Assembly (NCBI GenBank): GCA_028290305.1
Contig: JAQGKC010000010.1
Coordinates: forward strand, 1 to 42,038
Direction of reading: 5' to 3'
From: Bradyrhizobium sp.
GTDB taxonomy: Bacteria; Pseudomonadota; Alphaproteobacteria; Rhizobiales; Xanthobacteraceae
Length of the DNA: 42,038 nt
A model generated the notes under the pieces. That model had not been told where the DNA came from, made no database searches, and saw only the letters and a program-made list of their open reading frames with translations. A program made the translations under genes and the position numbers. Below are positions 17,205 through 24,720 of the stretch, piece by piece. Within the stretch, counting starts at the first letter, position 1, and each line of letters starts with the position of its first letter.

Positions 17205-17362
17205 CACTTACTCTAGAGTTTTCAGAGTTTTCCAGGACCGCGCGATTTCCGATCGCGTTACCCTACGTACTGAGTGGAAAAACGGCTCCGAGCGCGTTCA
17301 GTTCCGTCTGCGCCGCACAATTGCCCCGCTGACTGCCATTCAGCTTCTCAGGGCGTTTCATC

Positions 17363-17644
17363 TTAGGGCGTCTCATCCGATCGAAGCTGCATTTCGACCA
17401 AGGCCATCGTTTGCAAAGTCCTGGGGTCGCTCTCACCCTGCTTCGCGCTCCGGAGAATGCTCTCCGCGATGGTTTGCACGCGCGTCGAACTTACCGGATA
17501 CGGCAGTGTGGCGACCGCCTGCTTGAGTGCCTGATCCATCGCCTTGATCAGCTCGGGAGAGAACGAGGCATTGGAAAATCTTTCATTCGCGGCCTTCGGT
17601 TCCATCGAGGGATACCTCGGCAAGACAAATTGCCTACCGGACAT
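17363..17644 (-). CDS. Small hypothetical protein
   Basis: A 93-residue soluble protein starting MSGRQFVLPRYPSMEPKAANERF, followed by helices SPELIKAMDQALKQAVATLP and TRVQTIAESILRSAKQGE, then LQTMALVEMQLRSDE. I chose the ATG at 17644 because AAGGA lies close upstream; an in-frame upstream ATG would add a basic 12-residue extension. It is divergent from the membrane protein at 17722, with 77 bases between. No family recognised. Confidence 0.6.
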   Translation of the reverse strand: MSGRQFVLPRYPSMEPKAANERFSNASFSPELIKAMDQALKQAVATLPYPVSSTRVQTIAESILRSAKQGESDPRTLQTMALVEMQLRSDETP

Positions 17645-17721
17645 ATGTTCCTTGCGCTGGTTCCATCGACCGCGGAACAAATCATCTGCGGCGACGATTA
17701 CCGAACCGGGGTCGCGAGCAC

Positions 17722-18063
17722 ATGGCTGATATCACCGATCGCAACCGGGACTATTCGGGGCTGAAGCACCACGCGAAGGTGCACAGCTTCCGGATCGTCA
17801 CGGCCATCCTGGCGTGGATTTTCATCGGCGTTGCCTTCTACTACCGGCCCGATTGGATCAAATGGGGGCTGCGAACCGCAACGCATGGCATCGAAGCCAT
17901 AGGCGATGCGCTGCCTTCGCCCTGGGGCGATCGCATCGAAATCGTGCTGAGAGAGCTCGGCGGTTTCATCTGGATTCAGATCACTGCTCTGATCATATTC
18001 ATTCGCGTGGTGCTTTCGATCATCGCAATGGGATGGCGGCGCCGAAGACGTAACGGCGCTTAA
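17722..18063 (+). CDS. Two-pass membrane protein of unknown function
   Basis: The 113-residue protein has two hydrophobic segments, IVTAILAWIFIGVAFYY and IWIQITALIIFIRVVLSIIAM, joined by a loop with amphipathic stretches (WGLRTATHGIEAIGDALPSPW). It ends in a strongly basic tail (MGWRRRRRNGA), which fits a cytoplasmic C-terminus by the positive-inside rule. It heads a run of three small plus-strand genes (17722, 18174, 18364), but the gap of 110 bases to the next makes an operon uncertain. No family recognised. Confidence 0.62.
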   Translation: MADITDRNRDYSGLKHHAKVHSFRIVTAILAWIFIGVAFYYRPDWIKWGLRTATHGIEAIGDALPSPWGDRIEIVLRELGGFIWIQITALIIFIRVVLSIIAMGWRRRRRNGA

Positions 18064-18173
18064 TCACTGAATTGTTCCGCAGGATCGCCGGAACGCGCAG
18101 GGCCGGTGCATCAAACCTCGCACCCCGGCGGTGATATCCAGCGGAACCACAGCGCAACGCCCGGGTTATTTGG

Positions 18174-18353
18174 ATGATGAAAAACGATCCTCTTGATAGT
18201 GCCATAGACGAAATCCTGGCGAGCGCGGACGGTGACGTGCGCCGGGCGTTGCGTGCCGTTCTTGTTGAAAATATCCAGCTCGAAACTGAGCTCCGATATC
18301 TCTATGCGGCGTCGGAGCACGGCAAGCGCGGCGATAAACATTCCCTGCATTAG
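18174..18353 (+). CDS. 59-residue helical protein
   Basis: A short frame from ATG at 18174 to TAG at 18351-18353 reads MMKNDPLDSAIDEILASADG, then a region with RRALRAVLVENIQLETELRYLY and a His-rich end. The amphipathic, Leu- and Glu-rich pattern looks like a coiled coil or helical pair and resembles small conserved Bradyrhizobium proteins I recall with an ALRALLVENIQLEAEL-like core. Its stop is 10 bases before the next gene, whose ribosome-binding site lies within its end, so the two are co-translated. The competing antisense frame at 18111-18350 is less protein-like. Confidence 0.65.
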   Translation: MMKNDPLDSAIDEILASADGDVRRALRAVLVENIQLETELRYLYAASEHGKRGDKHSLH

Positions 18354-18363
18354 GACTCGCCGA

Positions 18364-18675
18364 ATGATGTTCGCACGTCGACGAATCCAACGGTTGGGGC
18401 CCTATCCGTCGCTTGTTCTGGTGCTGTTGCCGACCCTGCTGGTTGAGCCGTTGAAGATTGTAGCCCTGTATGTCGCCGGCGAGGGACATTGGCTGACCGG
18501 GACCGCAATGATCATTGCCGCCTATGCCGCCAGTCTGCTGGTGGTTGAGCGGCTTTTTAAAATGGTCAAACCCAAGCTGATGACGCTGCCCTGGTTCGCC
18601 AACCTATGGGTATGGTTCACCGACCAGCGCCATAAGGCCTGGGCATGGTTCCGGACACTGGCATACTGCGACTAG
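18364..18675 (+). CDS. Small multi-pass membrane protein
   Basis: The 103-residue protein has a basic N-terminus (MMFARRRIQRLG), then hydrophobic segments LVLVLLPTLLVEPLKIVALYVAG and TAMIIAAYAASLLVVERL, and a Trp-rich amphipathic tail (WFANLWVWFTDQRHKAWAWF). Start at 18364 or the adjacent ATG at 18367; AGGA at 18352-18355 gives good spacing. It directly follows the 59-residue gene. Function unknown; the layout suggests an inner-membrane protein with a membrane-surface C-terminal helix. Confidence 0.68.
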   Translation: MMFARRRIQRLGPYPSLVLVLLPTLLVEPLKIVALYVAGEGHWLTGTAMIIAAYAASLLVVERLFKMVKPKLMTLPWFANLWVWFTDQRHKAWAWFRTLAYCD

Positions 18676-18705
18676 CTGGTCACGCGTGGGCAGAGCGTTC
18701 CACCA

Positions 18706-19170
18706 TCAAGCGATCGACGTGATTTCGGCGTCGTCATTTCCGGCGCGCACGACATCGCCGACAGACTTTCCCAGCATCGCCCGGGCCAGCGGTGAGACGT
18801 ACGCGATGGATCCTTTTGCGGGATCGGCCTCATCCTCCCCAACGATACGGAAGGTCTGCTCGCGCCCGTCATCACGCACGATGGTTACCGTAGTACCGAA
18901 GCGGACCTCCGAAGTGTCACTCGGAGTGGGAACGACCTGCGCGGTCGCGCGCCGCGCCCTCCAGTATCGGAGCTCACGTCCAGCCGCAGTGATCGATGCG
19001 GGATCGGACGAAGCCTGCGCACGGGCCTGGGCCTCCTGCGCTTCGGCAAGGGCGGCTTCGATCTGGGCCATGCCCGTTTCAGTCACAATGTTCGGATGCT
19101 CGGAAATCGGTCGATCGGGCAAGGCTTCAACCCCATCGTCGTCCTGTTCTCTTACGAATGCTCTACTCAT
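18706..19170 (-). CDS. GreA/GreB-family transcription elongation factor-like protein
   Basis: A 154-residue protein whose C-terminal half (RFGTTVTIVRDDGREQTFRI, then GSIAYVSPLARAMLGKSVGDVV) matches the GreA/GreB FKBP-like domain that docks on RNA polymerase. The N-terminal half contains the helices ETGMAQIEAALAEAQEAQAR and ELRYWRARRATAQVV, shorter than the full coiled-coil finger of GreA but similar to the rhizobial short GreAB proteins. It may rescue stalled polymerase or act like Rnk. I chose MSRAFVREQDDD at 19170, the start typical for this subfamily. The Shine-Dalgarno is weak (GAGAGAG). It is probably an accessory copy beside the housekeeping greA elsewhere. Confidence 0.85.
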   Translation of the reverse strand: MSRAFVREQDDDGVEALPDRPISEHPNIVTETGMAQIEAALAEAQEAQARAQASSDPASITAAGRELRYWRARRATAQVVPTPSDTSEVRFGTTVTIVRDDGREQTFRIVGEDEADPAKGSIAYVSPLARAMLGKSVGDVVRAGNDDAEITSIA

Positions 19171-19263
19171 GCCGGTTGAACTCTCTCGCAGAAGCGGCTG
19201 GTTTCTCACGGAAGCGCGCGCGTTTTCGTTGCCTGGATCAGATTGTAGTTCGAAGGTTGGCGC

Positions 19264-19479
19264 CTACGCTTTTTGGCCCGGTGGGTCGCCGCCTTTGTCC
19301 TGTCGGCTGACGTGCTGGGCGCGCTCCTTATCTCGCGGCTGCTCCTCTCCCTTTTGATCGCGCACGATGCCCTGATCATGACCGTGCGGAGGCTTGGGCT
19401 CAGGTTTCGGCATGCCTTTCTGGCCGCCATGTTTGCCGCCTTGATCCTGCACACCTTCCAGATCGTTTTCTCTGGGCAT
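19264..19479 (-). CDS. Hydrophilic low-complexity small protein
   Basis: A 71-residue, highly polar protein: MPRENDLEGVQDQGGKHGGQ, then Lys-Pro-His-rich and Asp-Lys-Gly-rich segments ending KGGDPPGQKA. It has no hydrophobic core and is probably disordered. AAGG lies 9 bases upstream of the ATG. Its composition resembles the small hydrophilic stress-type proteins common in Bradyrhizobium, and the adjacent 19545 gene is similar in character. Overlapping frames in other phases have less plausible composition. Confidence 0.5.
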   Translation of the reverse strand: MPRENDLEGVQDQGGKHGGQKGMPKPEPKPPHGHDQGIVRDQKGEEQPRDKERAQHVSRQDKGGDPPGQKA

Positions 19480-19544
19480 CGCGATCAGACCTTGCTTGCG
19501 GGAGAATGTCCCAGGTTTTGCGCTCCATTCTTTTTACGCTCTAT

Positions 19545-19706
19545 TCAATGCGTGTTGGTCTCGTGCCATTTTTCCAGATCGAGCTCAGACGTCCCGCCCG
19601 GTTTCTGTTCCTTTTCAACCGGCCCCTTCCAGGGTTGCTCGGTTTGCTTCGGAGACTTCCAATCCGTGCGTTGGCGCGGATCGTCGTTAGGCGTCTCGTT
19701 GCTCAT
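19545..19706 (-). CDS. 53-residue hydrophilic protein
   Basis: From ATG at 19706: MSNETPNDDPRQRTDWKSPK, then QTEQPWKGPVEKEQKPGG and a C-terminal LDLEKWHETNTH. AAGGAGG stands 10 bases before this ATG, which decides the start over an in-frame codon seven residues upstream. The Trp-containing polar repeats (DWKSPKQTEQPWKG) look selected. No known domain; probably disordered. It may share a transcript with the 19264 gene, 65 bases downstream. Confidence 0.6.
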   Translation of the reverse strand: MSNETPNDDPRQRTDWKSPKQTEQPWKGPVEKEQKPGGTSELDLEKWHETNTH

Positions 19707-19753
19707 GGCCCGTTGCCTCCTTCGCAATGTTTCAGAATTGCCGGGTTCCCTGA

Positions 19754-19790
19754 GAAACCCGCCTGCGAATATCGTGCAGGCGGGGTTTTA
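19754..19790. terminator. Hairpin in a 311-base gene-free stretch, possible terminator
   Basis: AAACCCGCCTGC pairs with GCAGGCGGGGTTT with one bulged base, followed on the plus strand by TTTTA. No plus-strand gene ends immediately before it, so its role is unclear; it may be a mobile-type palindromic repeat. The rest of the gap 19707-20017 shows no gene and should contain the promoter of the secreted protein at 20018. Confidence 0.45.
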
Positions 19791-20017
19791 GTCGGGTGAA
19801 GCCCTGGGAGAGGAGGCTTCTGCTTGATAAACCTTCGCTCGCCGCAGCGTTCCCGTACGCTGCAAAATTAGTGGTATCAGAGTCCGGTACCGCACCAACA
19901 AACACTAGCAAGATTCTGCGTGGCCTCCTTTTGTGCGCGAAAAAACTGCGGCCGCCCGGAACCCGGAGCAGCACCGCAAATTGTCTTCATCAACCATAAT
20001 TCAAGGAGGAGATTCCC

Positions 20018-20272
20018 ATGCGATCGAAGCTTGCTATCTCAGCCTCAGCCCTCATGGTTGCTGCACTGTTCGGAGCGACGGCAATCGCATCGGCTCAGAC
20101 GCAGCCGGCTCCCGGTGCGTCGAGCGAAGGCAACGTCCGGCCAGACGCCAGCAAGTCCAACATGAAGCCCGGCGTGACGACCGGTTCCGCAACCACGAAG
20201 GCCGTCACCAACAAGGGCGTTGCGCGCAATCCATCCACCGACAATGACGCCGGCATCGGACGTGGAAAATAG
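20018..20272 (+). CDS. Small secreted protein, first of a tandem paralogous pair
   Basis: An 84-residue protein with a signal peptide (MRSKLAISASALMVAALFGA, cut probably after ASAQ) and a polar mature chain with QTQPAPGASSEGNV, KGVARNPSTDNDAG and a Gly-Lys end. AAGGAGGAG precedes the ATG. The protein at 20443 shares the signal peptide, the QTQPAPGASSE start and the NKG.ARNPS block, so the two arose by tandem duplication. The mature part has no defined fold and is likely disordered. Function unknown. Confidence 0.75.
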   Translation: MRSKLAISASALMVAALFGATAIASAQTQPAPGASSEGNVRPDASKSNMKPGVTTGSATTKAVTNKGVARNPSTDNDAGIGRGK

Positions 20273-20442
20273 CGCGTGCGCTTATGTACCTCCGGCACCG
20301 CCCTTAAATGAGCGTTAGGCCCGGTCGTCATACGCCGGAATCGCCTTGGCCTATCGGATTCGGCGAAAACCGGCCCTCATCCGGAACCCAAATCCGCGTC
20401 GCCGGTTCTGACTCCGGCATCATTGATCCAAGGAGAATTCTC

Positions 20443-20742
20443 ATGCGATCCAAGCTTGCACTGTCAGCCCTCGTCGTCGCCTCCATGTTGGGAGCCACGG
20501 CTATCGCATCGGCACAGACCCAGCCGGCTCCCGGCGCGTCGAGCGAAGTCAACGTCGGACCGGGCGCCACCGACACCAAAATGAAATCTGGCAAGATGAT
20601 GAAGTCCAGCAAGATGAAGTCCGGCACGACCACCGGGATGAGTGCCGGCTCCAACAAGGGCACTGCGCGCAACCCATCCGGCCAGGGTAACGTCGGTCCC
20701 GGCACCGACAATAACGCCGGTCCGAATAGCGGCGGCAAGTAA
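20443..20742 (+). CDS. Small secreted protein, second of a tandem paralogous pair
   Basis: The 99-residue paralogue of the protein at 20018: MRSKLALSALVVASMLGATA signal peptide, then QTQPAPGASSEVNVGPGA. It carries an added Met/Lys/Ser-rich block (KMKSGKMMKSSKMKSG) absent from its sister, and ends with Asn/Gly-rich sequence. I chose the ATG at 20443 for the AAGGAG upstream and the signal peptide; a long in-frame extension to 20308 looks non-coding. A strong terminator follows at 20822. The Met/Lys insertion is the main divergence after duplication. Confidence 0.78.
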   Translation: MRSKLALSALVVASMLGATAIASAQTQPAPGASSEVNVGPGATDTKMKSGKMMKSSKMKSGTTTGMSAGSNKGTARNPSGQGNVGPGTDNNAGPNSGGK

Positions 20743-20816
20743 CACACGCAAGTAACACATGTTCGTGTTGAAGGGCGGATGTACCCTTTCGGCATGACGG
20801 CGGACCACCCGGCAAG

Positions 20817-20847
20817 AAAGAGCCCCGATGCGATCGGGGCCCTTTTG
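20817..20847. terminator. Rho-independent terminator between convergent genes
   Basis: GCCCCGAT (20822-20829) pairs with ATCGGGGC (20833-20840) around a GCG loop, followed by CCTTTTG. It follows the secreted protein gene ending at 20742 and precedes the end of the minus-strand gene at 20873. The AAGAAAG on its left could serve as a T-rich tail for the minus strand, so it may act both ways. Confidence 0.8.
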
Positions 20848-20872
20848 CTTTGCTGATCAGCGCCTGGGCGGA

Positions 20873-21115
20873 TCAGTGGTGGCGGTGATGGTACGCGCGA
20901 TGCCACCGCGGGTGGCCCATGGAAGCGTAACCGTTTTGCCAGTTCTGCGCCTGGTAGTTGCCGGTATAGGGATTGCCCGGTCCCAGATTCTGGCAATTGG
21001 CGTTCGGATAGAACTGAGCGCAATAGCCGGGATCGGAGATCACTTGCTGCGCTTTCAGCGGCGTTACCAATGCGGTCGCGGCGAGAGCCGCCGCGCCTAA
21101 CAATGCGAATTTCAT
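20873..21115 (-). CDS. Small secreted protein with His-rich C-terminus
   Basis: An 80-residue protein with a signal peptide (MKFALLGAAALAATALVTPLKAQ), two cysteines (DPGYCAQFYPNANCQNLG) that could form a disulfide, an Asn/Gln/Tyr-rich middle and a C-terminus rich in His, Trp and Arg (HPRWHRAYHHRHH). AGGAGAAACGAC precedes the ATG. Similar proteins are frequent in Bradyrhizobium. The His cluster could bind metal. Unrelated by sequence to the neighbouring tandem pair. Confidence 0.72.
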   Translation of the reverse strand: MKFALLGAAALAATALVTPLKAQQVISDPGYCAQFYPNANCQNLGPGNPYTGNYQAQNWQNGYASMGHPRWHRAYHHRHH

Positions 21116-21173
21116 GTCGTTTCTCCTGAATCAGTGATTTAGGAAATGTGGTGCGAAACTCACGTTCCACTAA

Positions 21174-22718
21174 TTATGCTTCTGTAATGTCACCCGAACT
21201 TGATTGCGGTGCTTCGGTTGATTTTTGGATGATCATGGCGCCGACAGCGTCGAGTATTGTGCCAATCGCCGCGCGCCGATAGGCCCAGCGCTCGTCAGGA
21301 TCCAATGGTGCGATCACCATGGTGGCGTTGGCTTCGAACAGCAACAGATCGCCATGGGGACCAAGCCCGAAATCGATGCCAGCATAATCGAGCCCAAGCA
21401 CGTCTCGTATCCGTTCAAGCGCCGCCATCGCCTTGTCGCCGAGCACTGCCGGCGTGTCGGCGAGAAAGCTCGCTTCCTCGGAGCGATGGTCCGGCTTGTC
21501 GGCCATGTCGGAGGTGAAATAATGCACTTTCCATTGCCGGGATATCGCCAGATGCAACGGATAGATTTGACCTCCGATCATCATCACGCGGTATTTACGC
21601 GCATTGCCGTCCCTGCCGCGGGCATCGAGATACTCGATGACAAGCAGATCGTTTCCGGGAAGGCCGGCCGCCGCGGCGGATAATTCGGTGGCCTGCTCCA
21701 CGAAGATGAAGTTGCGTCCGGTATGATAGCCGGGAGAACGCAACAGCAGCGGAAACGTGAACTGGTGGTCTGCCACCGAAGCCGCGCCATTGGGGCCGGC
21801 AAGGATGTCGCGCGCGATGGCGATCGTTCGCGGGGTCACCACCCCTGGCACGGCGCGCAGCCGCCGGGCGTTGCCGATACGGCCGGTTTTCATCACCGCA
21901 TGGGGATCGTTGATAACAGGTGCGCTTGTGCGCGCGATCAGACGGACGGCCGCCTCCAGCGCGGGCTCACAAAGGTCCGCATCCCCAATGGCGTTGAAGA
22001 TCAATTGATGCGGCGGCAACGGCAGCGACGGATCGAGATAGTCTGCGACGATCACCGACGTCAGGAAGGTGCAGTCGTCCAGCAACGCGGCGGTCGGGAT
22101 ATTGCCGCCACCCGACGAGACCAGTTGCAGCAAGGCCACCGGCGGCTTGGTCCCGCGATACGGCAGGCTTGAGATCGCATGATCGCGAAAACCCTTCTGG
22201 AAATGATAGCGGGCGCCGGCGCGATCGCCGATGTCCGACAGCACGGCGCCTAATCCCTGATGCGCTTCCGCGTAATCCGGATCGATCCGCAAAACGGTCT
22301 CATAATGCTCGCGCGCTTGCGCGTGCTTGTTGGCGCGAAGCAGGAGATTGGCGAGGTTCACATGTCCCATCGGATTGGCCGGATGGTGAGCGATCGCCTC
22401 CGAGTAGACGCGACAGGCGGCGTCAATCGCGCCCATGTTCGTCAGCAGCGTCCCGAACTCGTTGAGGGCGCTGAAATGTGTGGGCGCTCTGCGCAGGATA
22501 TCGATGAAGGCCTGCTGGGCTTCCTGTCGCCGGTTGAGCGCACCAAGCAAGGCCGCACGCTCGATTTCGGAGTTGATGGCGTCGCCCCCGGTGGGCCGAT
22601 GCGACAGTAGCGCCTCAAGCTGTGCCAGTTTCGATTCCTGGACCAACCGGGGCGCCCAGCCGCGATTGCCGCCGGCAATGTCGGGCAACACGGCCGCGTT
22701 CTGTTTCAGTCCGGTCAC
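21174..22718 (-). CDS. TPR protein with C-terminal ATP-grasp-like domain (A)
   Basis: The 514-residue protein has about three TPR units between residues 75 and 185 (FSALNEFGTLLTNMGAIDAA, HVNLANLLLRANKHAQAREH, AHQGLGAVLSDIGDRAGARY). A domain of roughly 310 residues follows, ending in an ATP-grasp-like fold: INDPHAVMKTGRIGNARRL, LLRSPGYHTGRNF, VIEYLDARGRDGNARKYRVM, QIYPLHLAISRQWKVHY, YAGIDFGLGPHG and LLLFEANATM. The last two supply the Asp and Glu/Asn expected for metal-ATP binding. It is homologous to, and divergent from, the protein at 22984. The most upstream start is a GTG at 22718 without a clear Shine-Dalgarno, so the exact start is uncertain. Expected chemistry is ATP-dependent ligation of a carboxylate to an amine; substrates are unknown. 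Confidence 0.8.
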   Translation of the reverse strand: MTGLKQNAAVLPDIAGGNRGWAPRLVQESKLAQLEALLSHRPTGGDAINSEIERAALLGALNRRQEAQQAFIDILRRAPTHFSALNEFGTLLTNMGAIDAACRVYSEAIAHHPANPMGHVNLANLLLRANKHAQAREHYETVLRIDPDYAEAHQGLGAVLSDIGDRAGARYHFQKGFRDHAISSLPYRGTKPPVALLQLVSSGGGNIPTAALLDDCTFLTSVIVADYLDPSLPLPPHQLIFNAIGDADLCEPALEAAVRLIARTSAPVINDPHAVMKTGRIGNARRLRAVPGVVTPRTIAIARDILAGPNGAASVADHQFTFPLLLRSPGYHTGRNFIFVEQATELSAAAAGLPGNDLLVIEYLDARGRDGNARKYRVMMIGGQIYPLHLAISRQWKVHYFTSDMADKPDHRSEEASFLADTPAVLGDKAMAALERIRDVLGLDYAGIDFGLGPHGDLLLFEANATMVIAPLDPDERWAYRRAAIGTILDAVGAMIIQKSTEAPQSSSGDITEA

Positions 22719-22904
22719 GGTATCAGCAGGTTCTGACGGAGGCTTTCGATCGCCCCACTATCTGCTGATTCGCGGGCCCCGCGTATCCGCAAATTTCGCG
22801 CGTTTTGCAGATCCCGACCGGCATTGCCGGATATTTCCGGCGCTAGCCCCCGAAATACCCGGAAACACATTTCCGGCGCGGCAACGCGGTCCCGCGGCCG
22901 CGGC

Positions 22905-22944
22905 AAGACTTTATTTACCAAGAGAAGACTTTGTTTACCAAGAA
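22905..22944. repeat. 20-bp tandem repeat in the divergent TPR/ATP-grasp promoter region
   Basis: Two head-to-tail copies, AAGACTTTATTTACCAAGAG (22905-22924) and AAGACTTTGTTTACCAAGAA (22925-22944), differ at two positions. They lie 40 bases before the start of the plus-strand TPR/ATP-grasp gene. A period of two helical turns suits cooperative binding of a regulator on one DNA face, or this may be a simple slippage product. Confidence 0.85.
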
Positions 22945-22983
22945 TCTTCATGGTTGATTCATCTTCCCGAAAAGGCGCATCCC

Positions 22984-24648
22984 ATGACCGCAACCGCATT
23001 AGCCGCCCATGCCCCGGACGCCGACCTCGCAAACTCACCGGGCTCACAAGAGCTGCGCATCGGGCAGGAATATTACAACGCCGGCAGGAATGACGAGGCC
23101 ATCGCCGCGTTTCAGCGCGGTCTCGCAGCCGTCGAGGCCGAGGCGGCCGGCAGTGGTGCGGTCAAGACAATTTCAGAGCTGCATTCAAACCTCGGCAATG
23201 CCTGCATGGTCCGAGGCGATCTCGAGCTTGCAGCCGCGAATTACAAGGCGGCGTTGCGGTTGGCGCCCGAGCTGACGTCCTGCTGGTGCAATCTTGGCAA
23301 CGTGCACGTCAAGAGCGGCAAGCCCCAGGAGTCCATCGCGTATTATCTTCAAGCCCTCAAACTAAATCCGGGCCATTGGGCGTCGCGTACCAACCTGGTT
23401 CAGGCGCTGATGACCACCAAGCAATACATTATCGCCAGGGCGCTGCTGCTGGAGCTGGTCAACGAACGCCCACAGGATGGCGCATTACGCCATCAGCTCG
23501 GCAAGACTTACTTCGAGCTCGATGATGAGGAAACCGCGATCGAGTGTTTTCAGAAGGCAATCGCCCTCAATCCCCGTGATGCCGACAGCATGTACTGGAT
23601 CGGCGGCATCAAGCAAAAGATGGGCGACGTCGAAGCCGCCCAGGCCGCGTATGCGCAAGCCGCGCAAATACAGCCTTTGATCAAACGGCCGGCGGTAAAA
23701 TCGCCGGCGGATTTTCGAGTCCTGGCGCTATATGCCCCGTTCGGCGGCAACACGCCGACCGAGTATCTCTTCCGCGATGCCGCCCACGACACCGATACGC
23801 TCGCGCTATTTGCAGAAAGCAAATACGACGCCGAGGCCTTCAAACAGGGAATTGACGTCGTTGTTAACCTGATTTCCGATGCTGACCAGGCCGGCGCCAT
23901 GCTGCCGATCGCCGCCGATCTGGTCGGCCGGCTCGGCAAGCCAACGATCAACGATCCCGGCAAGATCCAGCGGACGACGCGGGACATCGTGGCGGATCTG
24001 CTGGCGGGGATACCGGATTGCCGCATTCCGAAGGTCTTGCGCCAGGCGGCGGGCACCGATCTCTCCGTTGCAACATTGCAGGCTGCATTTCCGTCCGCGT
24101 CCTCCGTATTGGGCCGGCCTGTCGGGACCCATGGCGGCGACGATTTCGAAAAGATCGACAGCCTTGCCGAACTCACGGTCTACCTTGCGCATCGCGCCGA
24201 AACCGATCGTTATCTGATCGAGTATGTCGACTACCGCTCCGCCGATGGTTATTTCCGGAAATATCGCTTCATCTTCGTCGATGATCAGATTCTGCCCTAT
24301 CACCTCGCGATCGCTGACACCTGGAAGATACATCACGTCAGCACCGACATGGCCAACCAGGCATGGATGCAACAGGAAGAAGAGGCGTTCCTGAACGACC
24401 CCGCCATTGTCTTCAATCCCGGACATTATCAGGCGCTGCGTGCGATCCAGCAGTGCATCGGCCTTGAATATTTCGGCATCGATTGCGGACTGGACGCTTG
24501 CGGAAATCTCGTCGTGTTCGAAGTCAATGCCTCGATGCTGGTCCATGACGACAACGAGCAATTTCCTTACAAGACCCCGGCCGTTGTCCGCATCAAATCG
24601 GCATTCGATGCGATGCTGCGAAAATTCGCGACCGCAGGCACGTCCTGA
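22984..24648 (+). CDS. TPR protein with C-terminal ATP-grasp-like domain (B)
   Basis: The 554-residue protein has about six TPR units in its first 230 residues (for example ISELHSNLGNACMVRGDLEL, CWCNLGNVHVKSGKPQESIA, LRHQLGKTYFELDDEETAIE). The C-terminal domain shares blocks with protein A: TINDPGKIQRTTRD, GRPVGTHGGDDFEKID, LIEYVDYRSADGYFRKYRF, ILPYHLAIADTWKIHHV, YFGIDCGLDACG and LVVFEVNASM. An Arg stands where many ATP-grasp enzymes have the first ATP-binding Lys. The start at 22984 has AAAGG 8 bases upstream; a longer frame to 22435 overlaps gene A and is non-coding. TPRs probably recruit a protein or peptide partner, and the ATP-grasp domain may ligate it. No known family member could be named. 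Confidence 0.85.
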   Translation: MTATALAAHAPDADLANSPGSQELRIGQEYYNAGRNDEAIAAFQRGLAAVEAEAAGSGAVKTISELHSNLGNACMVRGDLELAAANYKAALRLAPELTSCWCNLGNVHVKSGKPQESIAYYLQALKLNPGHWASRTNLVQALMTTKQYIIARALLLELVNERPQDGALRHQLGKTYFELDDEETAIECFQKAIALNPRDADSMYWIGGIKQKMGDVEAAQAAYAQAAQIQPLIKRPAVKSPADFRVLALYAPFGGNTPTEYLFRDAAHDTDTLALFAESKYDAEAFKQGIDVVVNLISDADQAGAMLPIAADLVGRLGKPTINDPGKIQRTTRDIVADLLAGIPDCRIPKVLRQAAGTDLSVATLQAAFPSASSVLGRPVGTHGGDDFEKIDSLAELTVYLAHRAETDRYLIEYVDYRSADGYFRKYRFIFVDDQILPYHLAIADTWKIHHVSTDMANQAWMQQEEEAFLNDPAIVFNPGHYQALRAIQQCIGLEYFGIDCGLDACGNLVVFEVNASMLVHDDNEQFPYKTPAVVRIKSAFDAMLRKFATAGTS

Positions 24649-24720
24649 GCAGCCGCAAATCCGAGGCAGGCGCGTCCGAGCTGCGGCGCGCCTGGCCGGC
24701 GGTCCTTCACGCCATCTCCC

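Noticed and set aside
19273..19791. Plus-strand frame of 172 codons with a hydrophobic start
   Set aside because: Antisense to two small hydrophilic genes with good ribosome sites; hydrophobicity arises from the complementary strand of polar codons.
20018..21115. Idea that the small secreted proteins are peptide substrates of the ATP-grasp pair
   Set aside because: They carry Sec-type signal peptides and lie in separate transcripts, with no leader or core motif; adjacency alone does not support it.
23806..24561. Minus-strand frame of 251 codons
   Set aside because: Antisense to the ATP-grasp-like part of TPR protein B.
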